Shown piece after piece: positions 58,443-64,000 of a stretch of 64,000 nt of DNA. The translations under genes and the position numbers were made by a program. The stretch's first letter is position 1. Every line of letters starts with the position of its first letter. The DNA lies in NCBI RefSeq assembly GCF_015235415.1, contig NZ_JADGLL010000008.1:42432-106431 (forward strand). The letters are read 5' to 3'. This stretch comes from Microbacterium paludicola. GTDB lineage: Bacteria; Actinomycetota; Actinomycetes; Actinomycetales; Microbacteriaceae. Under the pieces are notes generated by a model that saw only the letters and a list, made by a program, of their open reading frames with translations, was not told the origin of the DNA and did not search any database.

Positions 58443-61226
58443 TCACGGCAGGACGATGCGCTCGGGGGCGAGCCCGTCGCGGACGAGCCAGGCCCGGGAT
58501 GCCCGCGTGCGCGCGTACGGCGGCAGCTCGCGCTCCCCCGCGATCGTGCGCAACTCGGCGGCGCAGTCGGCACCGACGATGAGCGGCGCCGAGGCCTTGA
58601 GCTCCTGCAGCAGCGCCCACTGGCGTTGCCAGGCGTCGCCGTCGCCGACCAGGACGAGCCGCTCGCCGGCGCGGTCGAGGGCGCCGAGTCGCGTGCCGGG
58701 AGGGATGTCGTCGATCACCATCACGCGCACGTCGCCCGGCCACGCCGCCGCGAGCTGCTCGCCGCGGCGGCGGGCGGCGCGCAGCACCATCGCGGTCACG
58801 GGAGCCTCCGGCTGCCAGCGCACGGGATCCCGCGGCTCGGGCAGGGGCGGCGGCGGCGCGTGGATGAACTGCACCTCGAGGCCGTCGAGCATTGCGCGGC
58901 CCGGCGGACGACGGGGATCGAAGGACGCCCCGTCTCCGCCCGCGGCGGAGTGCTCGGCGCGGCTGGGGACGGCGAGCAGGGCGCGTCGGGGAAGGAGGTC
59001 GGCGAAGCGCAGCACGCCGCCGGTCAACCGGGCCGCGGTGAGCACGATCGTCGTGCCGCTCTCGCCGGCGTCGCGCACGACAGCCTCGATGCGCTCGGCG
59101 GCGGCCTGGGAGTGCTCCACGGGGAACCGTGCGAGAACCGCGTCGACGTCGTCGATCACGACCAACTCGGGCCGCACCCGCTCGATCAGCTCGAGGGCGT
59201 CCCACGCCCCCTCCGCATCGCGCGGCACCACGACGGCCCCCGGCCATGCGGCGGCGACGAGCCCCGCGAGCGACGAGCGCCCCGTGCCGCCGCCGCCGAC
59301 CACCACAAGCCCACGATCGATGCCCGGCCTCAGCAGTACCGGAGACTGCCGCTGGTGGGCCGGCTCGTCCGCGACGCCGAGCAGGATGGCGCCCTCCGGC
59401 GGCTCCCCTACCAGCGCGACGGCGTCGTCGGCGGTAAGCCGCCGCGGCAGCGGCGGCAGCCAGGGCCCGGGCCGCGTCGTCCGCCCGGCGAAGCGCTCGA
59501 CCCCGGCTGCCACGTCGCTGGGAGCCGACAGCGCGATGCGCGTGAGGCGCGCCCGCGCATCCCCGGCCCGCCGGATCCAGGCGAGCCCGCGTCCCTCGGC
59601 GCCGCCCGGCAGCGTCGCGGCCTCGTCGGAGCCGATCAGCGCGCGGCTCTCGGCGGGCTCGGACATCCGCAGCCCGATCCGCAGCGGGCAGTTGGCGACG
59701 AGGGCGTCACGCAGCACACCGCCGGCGCGCTGCGTGCCCAGCACGAGGTGCATGCCGAGCGCGCGCCCGCGGGCGCCGACGTCGGTGAAGAGCGCGTGGA
59801 GATCCGGATGCTCCTGCAGCAGCGCGGCGAACTCGTCGACAACGATCACGAGCCGCGGCAGGTCGGCGCGGGGATCGGAGACGTCCCGCGCCCCGGCCGC
59901 CGCGAGCGCGGCCTCGCGCGAGCGCAGCTCTGCCCGCAGGCTCTCCACCGCCCGGCGGGCGCCGCCCTCGTCGAGATCGGTGATCACTCCGGCCACGTGC
60001 GGGAGCGCGGCAAGCGGGGCGAACGCGGTGCCGCCTTTGAAGTCGGCGAGCAGGAACTGCACCCGCTCGGGCGGCAGCGTCGCGGCGAGCGAGGTGACCA
60101 AGGTCACCAGCAGCTCGCTCTTGCCGCTTCCCGTCATCCCGACGACCACCGCGTGAGGCCCATCGGCGACGAGATCGATCGTCGCCCGTTCGCCGCCTTC
60201 CACGCCCACAACGGCCCCCAGCGCGCCGAGCGACTCGGCCTCCGCCGGCCCGGCCGTCAGCACGTCGGCGAGCGCGACGGTCCCGCCGTCGTGCCGGAGC
60301 GGGCCGACGACCCCGGCTCCGCGCTCGGCGAGGCGCTGCGCCACGGCGCCGGCCTGCGCGGCCGACAGCCCCTCGACGGCGATGTCGACCGCATCCCCGC
60401 CGTGGATCAGGCGACCGCCGCCGGGAACCGGCGCGAGCTCGAGCAGGGCACCGCACGCCGTCGGCACGTCGCCGCCGGGCGCGGGTACGGCGATCACGAC
60501 GTCGACGGCCGGCGCCGGCTCATCCGGACCGAGAAGCGCCACCCGCACCGGAGCGTCGCCCGTCGGAGCCCAGTGAGGAAGCGACTCGGCCCACGCCCGC
60601 TCCCCCTCGGGCGCGGCCACCAGCGCGAGCTCGCCGACCGGCCTTGCAAGGCACAGCTGCAGCACGAGCGCCCGCGCCACCGCCCGCGCGGTGACCGGGT
60701 CGCCGAGCACCGCGACTCCGGCGCGCAGCGGCACGGTCAGCGGCGCGTCCTCCAATGCCGCGGCGTGGGCGCGCAGCGCCCGTCCCTCGTCGTCCTCGCC
60801 TCCCGAGACCCGGACGGCGCTCGGCACACGTCCGCGGCCGACCACGAGCTCGTCGGCGCCGCTGCGCCACTGCCGCCGCACGTCGGCGACCAGCGCGGCG
60901 GCGTCCGGCCGCTCACGCCAGCGGGTCGCGCGCTCCGCCTCATGCCGGCGGTCGATCTGCTCGCGCGCGCGGAGCAGAGCCTCCGCGCGTTCGCGCTGAT
61001 CCTCCCGCCGTCGCCGGCGGCCGCCGCGCGCGCCGTCGACAAGGGAGGCGACGGCCATCAGCGGGCCGAGGGCGGCGAAGCACAGGGCGATGAGCGATCC
61101 GGTGACCGCCCAGATCGCCACCGCGGCGATCACCGGGATGATCGACGCGACGATCGGGAACGGCCCGCGCCGGGGTGGGGGCTGCGGTGTGGGAAGCGTG
61201 ATGGGCTCGTCGAGCAGCGTGCGCAT
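58443..61226 (-). CDS. EccC/EssC-like FtsK/SpoIIIE ATPase
   Basis: 927 aa. Two helices near residues 30-65 are followed by a large cytosolic region. The first FtsK domain has Walker A GMTGSGKSE (about 362) and Walker B LVIVVDEFAALL (about 457). A second nucleotide-binding domain has a degenerate GGGGTGRSS (about 643) and LVVIDDVDAVL; further C-terminal sequence is weakly conserved. This resembles the type VII secretion motor. No WXG100 substrate or other ESX genes are in the window. The start at 61226 follows a -10-like TGGACT by 6 nt; a GTG at 61244 is an alternative. The PP2C gene is 57 nt upstream on the same strand. Confidence 0.82.
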   Translation of the reverse strand: MRTLLDEPITLPTPQPPPRRGPFPIVASIIPVIAAVAIWAVTGSLIALCFAALGPLMAVASLVDGARGGRRRRREDQRERAEALLRAREQIDRRHEAERATRWRERPDAAALVADVRRQWRSGADELVVGRGRVPSAVRVSGGEDDEGRALRAHAAALEDAPLTVPLRAGVAVLGDPVTARAVARALVLQLCLARPVGELALVAAPEGERAWAESLPHWAPTGDAPVRVALLGPDEPAPAVDVVIAVPAPGGDVPTACGALLELAPVPGGGRLIHGGDAVDIAVEGLSAAQAGAVAQRLAERGAGVVGPLRHDGGTVALADVLTAGPAEAESLGALGAVVGVEGGERATIDLVADGPHAVVVGMTGSGKSELLVTLVTSLAATLPPERVQFLLADFKGGTAFAPLAALPHVAGVITDLDEGGARRAVESLRAELRSREAALAAAGARDVSDPRADLPRLVIVVDEFAALLQEHPDLHALFTDVGARGRALGMHLVLGTQRAGGVLRDALVANCPLRIGLRMSEPAESRALIGSDEAATLPGGAEGRGLAWIRRAGDARARLTRIALSAPSDVAAGVERFAGRTTRPGPWLPPLPRRLTADDAVALVGEPPEGAILLGVADEPAHQRQSPVLLRPGIDRGLVVVGGGGTGRSSLAGLVAAAWPGAVVVPRDAEGAWDALELIERVRPELVVIDDVDAVLARFPVEHSQAAAERIEAVVRDAGESGTTIVLTAARLTGGVLRFADLLPRRALLAVPSRAEHSAAGGDGASFDPRRPPGRAMLDGLEVQFIHAPPPPLPEPRDPVRWQPEAPVTAMVLRAARRRGEQLAAAWPGDVRVMVIDDIPPGTRLGALDRAGERLVLVGDGDAWQRQWALLQELKASAPLIVGADCAAELRTIAGERELPPYARTRASRAWLVRDGLAPERIVLP

Positions 61227-61283
61227 TCCCCGAGTCCAGCGCACGGCAGGACCCGCCGGACGCCCGAACCGGGCGTCCCGGCA

Positions 61284-62195
61284 CTACTCGCGCGCGGCGT
61301 CCCCTGTGGACGAGTCTTCGGCCGGCTCCTCGTCGTCGACGATCGGCTCCTCGGCCGTCACGGGGGCAGCGTCCCGGCTCGCCGGTGCCGCATCGGCGGC
61401 GTCATCCTGCGGCCCCTGGCCGGGAACCGCCACGTTCAGCACAACGATCGTGATGTTGTCGCGGCCGCCGTTCTCCAGCGCTGCCTCGAGCATCGCCTCG
61501 ACCGCGTCCTGCGGGTCGTCGTGCAGGCGCAGGAAGTGAAGGATGCCGTAGTCGGTGAGCTCCTTGGTGAGACCGTCGGAGCAGATCACGAACCGGTCGC
61601 CGTCGCGCACATCCAGGCGCACGTAGTCGGGCACCGCGCCCTCGCTGGGCCCGACGGCGCGCGTGATCACGTTGCCGTAGGGGTGATTCTCGGCCTCCTC
61701 GGGGCTCAGCCGACCCGCGGCCACGAGCTCCTGCACGAGCGAGTGGTCGGTCGTGACCTGCGCGAGGGCGTCGTCGCGCTGGATGTACACCCGCGAGTCG
61801 CCGATGTTCAGCGCGACCCAGGTCGCATCCTCTTCCGTGATGTCGAGGTAGACGCCGGTCACCGTCGTGCCGGTGCCCTCGTCGGTCGTCTCGGGGTGCT
61901 CGCCGATGTCGCGGACGGCCTTGATCAGCGCCTTCTCGATCGCCTCCGGCGACACCGGGCCCTTGCCGACCATCCGCTGCAGGCGGTCGATGGCGCTCGC
62001 GCTGGCGATCTCGCCGCCGATGTGTCCGCCCATGCCGTCGGCGACGACGAACAGCGGGTAGGCGGTCAGCAGCGCGTCCTGGTTGATGTCGCGCTTGCGT
62101 CCGCGGTGCGTCACTCCCGCCCAGGTGAGGATCGCGTCGAGACCTGTGGGCAGGGCCACAGTCTGCGACTGCGTCTTCGTGGGGGCATCGGACAC
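61284..62195 (-). CDS. PP2C-type serine/threonine phosphatase
   Basis: 303 aa. RDINQDALL, VVADGMGGHIGGE, GDSRVYI, ICSDGLTKEL and RDNITIVVLNV give the complete metal-binding set of bacterial PP2C (PstP/PrpC-like). The C-terminus is acidic and disordered. The GTG at 62193-62195 is chosen because GGAGG lies 8 nt upstream and TAGGAT (62269-62274, minus) gives a leader; a GTG at 62264 is the alternative, with only 4 nt to that -10. It sits directly upstream of the EccC-like gene on the same strand and may regulate that system; cognate kinase not in the window. Confidence 0.88.
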   Translation of the reverse strand: MSDAPTKTQSQTVALPTGLDAILTWAGVTHRGRKRDINQDALLTAYPLFVVADGMGGHIGGEIASASAIDRLQRMVGKGPVSPEAIEKALIKAVRDIGEHPETTDEGTGTTVTGVYLDITEEDATWVALNIGDSRVYIQRDDALAQVTTDHSLVQELVAAGRLSPEEAENHPYGNVITRAVGPSEGAVPDYVRLDVRDGDRFVICSDGLTKELTDYGILHFLRLHDDPQDAVEAMLEAALENGGRDNITIVVLNVAVPGQGPQDDAADAAPASRDAAPVTAEEPIVDDEEPAEDSSTGDAARE

Positions 62196-62268
62196 GGGCG
62201 GGACCTCCGGATCGGGGGAAGCGACGGGTACGCGAACGGCTCGGGCGGGTTGCGTCGCAGGCACTCAC

Positions 62269-62274
62269 ATCCTA
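62269..62274 (-). promoter_or_regulatory. -10 hexamer upstream of the PP2C gene
   Basis: TAGGAT on the minus strand. It predicts a transcription start near 62262 and a leader of about 65 nt to the GTG at 62195. Confidence 0.4.
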
Positions 62275-62322
62275 GCCGGAGGGCCCGTCATCGCCGGGCC
62301 ACGGCACCCGTGCCCTCGGCGG

Positions 62323-63300
62323 TCAGATCGCCGGGCGCTCGGGGCCCGGGAAGAACTCGTCGATGCGCGCGAGCTCGTCCTCCGTCGGGCGCCAGGCCCC
62401 ACCCGCCGCGGCGTTCGAAGCCACCTGCTCGGGCGACGTCGCCCCGGCGATGACGCTCGCGACGCCCGGCTGGGCGAGCAGCCACCCGAAGGTGGCCTCG
62501 AGCATCGTGATGCCGCGCTCGTCGCAGAACGCGCGGTACGCATCGAGCTCATCCCACGGCGCCGTCTCCCACAGGTGCGAGCGCTGCGACATGATCCGGC
62601 TCTCCGCCGGCCCGCCCTCGCGGGTGAACTTGCCGGTGAGCAGGCCGTTGTAGAGCGGGAAGTAGGGGAAGAACCCGAGCCCGAAGCGGCGCACCGCCGG
62701 CAGCACCTCGCGCTCGGCGTCGCGCCGCAGCAGCGAGTACTCGTTCTGGGACGACACGAAGCCGGACCGCATCCGGCCGCGCGCCGTCAGGTGCGCCTCG
62801 GCGATCTGCCACCCCGTCAGGTTCGAATGCCCGTAGTAGCGGATCTTCCCCTCGCGGACGAGATCGTCGAGCGCGTCGATCGTCTCCTCGATCGGGGTCT
62901 CCGGATCCGGCGTGTGCAGCTGGTAGAGATCGATCCAGTCGGTCTGCAGGCGGGTGAGCGACTCCTCCACCGCGCGGCGGATGTAACCGCGGGATCCCTT
63001 GGCGCCGGCGGGGCCGTATCCGAAGTCGATGGCGTGGTGCCCGAACTTGGTGGCGAGCACGACCCGGTCGCGTCGCCCGGCGAGGGCCTCGCCCATCAGC
63101 GTCTCGCTGCGTCCCTGACCGCCGTACATGTCGGCGGTGTCGAGGAACACGACGCCCTGCTCGATCGCCGCATCCAGCACCGCGCGCGTTCCGTCGAGGG
63201 TCTCGGTCTTCGTCCCCGGCCTTCCGAAGTTGTTGCAGCCGAGGCCGACCTCCGACACCAGCAGACCCGACTCCCCGACCCGACGCATCGCGACACTCAT
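62323..63300 (-). CDS. Aldo/keto reductase
   Basis: 325-aa TIM-barrel NADPH-dependent oxidoreductase of the AKR superfamily. The tetrad is readable: Asp and Tyr in FLDTADMYGG, Lys in VLATKFG and His in DLYQLHTPDP. NEYSLLRRDAE, GFFPYFPLYNGLLTGKF and the cofactor site QPGVASVIAGATSPEQV follow. Substrate unknown. TAGCGT (63307-63312, minus) ends 6 nt before the ATG at 63298-63300. Confidence 0.9.
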   Translation of the reverse strand: MSVAMRRVGESGLLVSEVGLGCNNFGRPGTKTETLDGTRAVLDAAIEQGVVFLDTADMYGGQGRSETLMGEALAGRRDRVVLATKFGHHAIDFGYGPAGAKGSRGYIRRAVEESLTRLQTDWIDLYQLHTPDPETPIEETIDALDDLVREGKIRYYGHSNLTGWQIAEAHLTARGRMRSGFVSSQNEYSLLRRDAEREVLPAVRRFGLGFFPYFPLYNGLLTGKFTREGGPAESRIMSQRSHLWETAPWDELDAYRAFCDERGITMLEATFGWLLAQPGVASVIAGATSPEQVASNAAAGGAWRPTEDELARIDEFFPGPERPAI

Positions 63301-63319
63301 GCCCCCACGCTACGCCGAA

Positions 63320-63351
63320 CGCCCCCGCCTCGACGGATCGAGACGGGGGCG
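63320..63351 (-). terminator. Terminator of the DUF4870-like gene
   Basis: Inverted repeat CGCCCCCG...CGGGGGCG extended by CTCGA/TCGAG around a short loop, 21 bp after the stop at 63373. It overlaps the -10 region of the aldo/keto reductase only at its edge. No T-run. Confidence 0.6.
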
Positions 63352-63372
63352 TGTGCGGAGTGAGGCTGCGGC

Positions 63373-64000
63373 CTACTTCACCCAGTCGGGGGCGAGGTAG
63401 AACTTGCCCTCCTGGCCGGCCTGCAGCTGCGGCGGCACGTTCACCGCGTGGATGATGCCGATGATCAGCTGGGCGATCGGGAGCAGGAAGTACAGGATCG
63501 ACGCGAAGCCGAACGTCACGACCGTGAGGACACCGACCGCCGCGTAGGCGATGACGACGATCAGCTGGTAGTTGAGGTTCTTCGCGTTCGCCCGCTGGTA
63601 GTTCGGGGCGACCTTGTCCTTCTCCATGAAGTAGAAGATCAGCGCCGGCACCCAGCTGAAGAAGACCGAGAGCCACAGGTTCAGCGTGATGTTGCTCTGC
63701 ACCTGCTGGCCGTAGCCGTAGGCGGGAGCGCCGTACGGCTGGCCCGCGGGTTGACCGTAACCGGGCTGCGGATAACCGGGCTGGCCGGCGGGCTGGCCGT
63801 AGCCGGGCGCGCCGTAGGGCTGCTGGCCCGGGGCGGGCTGGTTCCAGGGCTGCTCGGTGGACGGCTGGCCCGCGGGGGGCTGCTGGCCGTAGGGCTGGTC
63901 CGTGGCGGGGGCGGCCGCGGCAGGCTGCTCGCCGAAGGAGGGCTGCTCGGGGGCCGGCGGGGCAACCGGCTCTGCCGGCGGCTCGGGGGCCGACGGCGGG
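63373..64000 (-). CDS. DUF4870-like membrane protein (N-terminus cut by window edge)
   Basis: At least 208 aa; the start is beyond the right edge. The visible N-terminal part (about 100 residues) is a Pro/Gly/Gln/Tyr-rich tail with YGQPAGQP and related units. The C-terminal domain has three hydrophobic segments (NLWLSVFFSWVPALIFYF, LIVVIAYAAVGVLTVV, SILYFLLPIAQLIIGII) with the soluble EKDKVAPNYQRANAKN loop, matching small DUF4870/TM2-like proteins. Function unknown; such proteins with YGQP repeats are common in actinobacteria. Confidence 0.75.
   Translation of the reverse strand, partial: PPSAPEPPAEPVAPPAPEQPSFGEQPAAAAPATDQPYGQQPPAGQPSTEQPWNQPAPGQQPYGAPGYGQPAGQPGYPQPGYGQPAGQPYGAPAYGYGQQVQSNITLNLWLSVFFSWVPALIFYFMEKDKVAPNYQRANAKNLNYQLIVVIAYAAVGVLTVVTFGFASILYFLLPIAQLIIGIIHAVNVPPQLQAGQEGKFYLAPDWVK

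Noticed and set aside
55338..62453. A 2371-codon open frame on the plus strand
   Set aside because: It runs antisense through the P-type ATPase, the EccC-like gene and the PP2C gene, all of which have intact motifs. Very high GC removes stops from the opposite frame; composition is Arg/His/Gly-rich and not protein-like.

Overview
The window is a high-GC, gene-dense chromosomal segment of an actinobacterium, most likely Microbacteriaceae and close to Microbacterium. The basis is very high GC, GTG starts and ATGA/GTGA operon overlaps, a 13E12/DUF222-type HNH gene, the gene set (group III phosphofructokinase, ADIC-synthase-like fused anthranilate synthase, Rip1-type site-2 protease, EccC-like FtsK ATPase), and intergenic REP-like repeats built on TTCGCTC/GAGCGAGC words. 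The genus is inference from gene content. Both ends are cut inside genes (aspA on the left, a DUF4870-like membrane protein on the right).

Layout. 1-10.3 kb: aspA (partial), a cyclic-nucleotide-phosphodiesterase-like protein, a PiT phosphate transporter with a small membrane partner and a candidate PHO box, oligopeptidase B, an SDR, pfkA and a SMARCAL1-like SNF2 helicase. 10.5-14.6 kb: a lipoprotein, copZ-copA behind a CsoR-type operator, and deoC. 14.6-16.3 kb: a repeat-rich gap holding a complete IS110 element, with what looks like a bridge RNA between its end and the recombinase. 16.3-26.1 kb: the infB-type translation cluster on the minus strand (nusA, ylxR, infB, rbfA, truB, ribF), interrupted by mutY and a GNAT gene on the plus strand and lacking rimP. 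26.2-34.5 kb: an AGCS symporter, a 1557-aa secreted nuclease/5'-nucleotidase fusion, and proS. 34.5-41.8 kb: an RNB ribonuclease, small membrane and metallophosphoesterase genes, an LLM oxidoreductase, a SIMPL protein, ispG and a 13E12 HNH gene. 42.2-44.3 kb: a trp attenuator (leader peptide with tandem Trp codons, competing hairpins) ahead of a fused chorismate-utilising/glutamine amidotransferase enzyme. 44.3-55.6 kb: a DMT transporter, a Rip1-like protease, a YcnI-type copper gene pair, a MurE-like ligase with altered motifs, dxr, an FKBP lipoprotein, an acyltransferase, a 3 x 140-bp repeat array, OsmC, asparaginase and a nucleotidyltransferase. 55.6-64 kb: a P2-type ATPase, an EccC-like ATPase with a PP2C phosphatase, an aldo/keto reductase and the partial membrane protein.

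How the genes work together. Isoprenoid synthesis (dxr, ispG), regulated proteolysis (Rip1-like) and translation (proS, nusA, infB, rbfA, truB, ribF) form the usual actinobacterial neighbourhood, here spread out by accessory genes. Copper handling appears twice (copZ-copA and the ycnI pair). Phosphate scavenging is suggested by the PiT transporter and the secreted nuclease/nucleotidase.

Two signals stand out. First, the IS110 element: a 188-nt non-coding stretch folds into two adjacent stem-loops whose internal loops carry matches to the target junction and to the element ends, in the order and orientation expected of a bridge RNA. Second, promoters: at least 20 genes, on both strands, have a TANNNT -10 hexamer ending 6 or 7 nt before the start codon, which implies widespread leaderless transcription and helps to fix starts. 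All assignments were made by reading the sequence; no database search was run.
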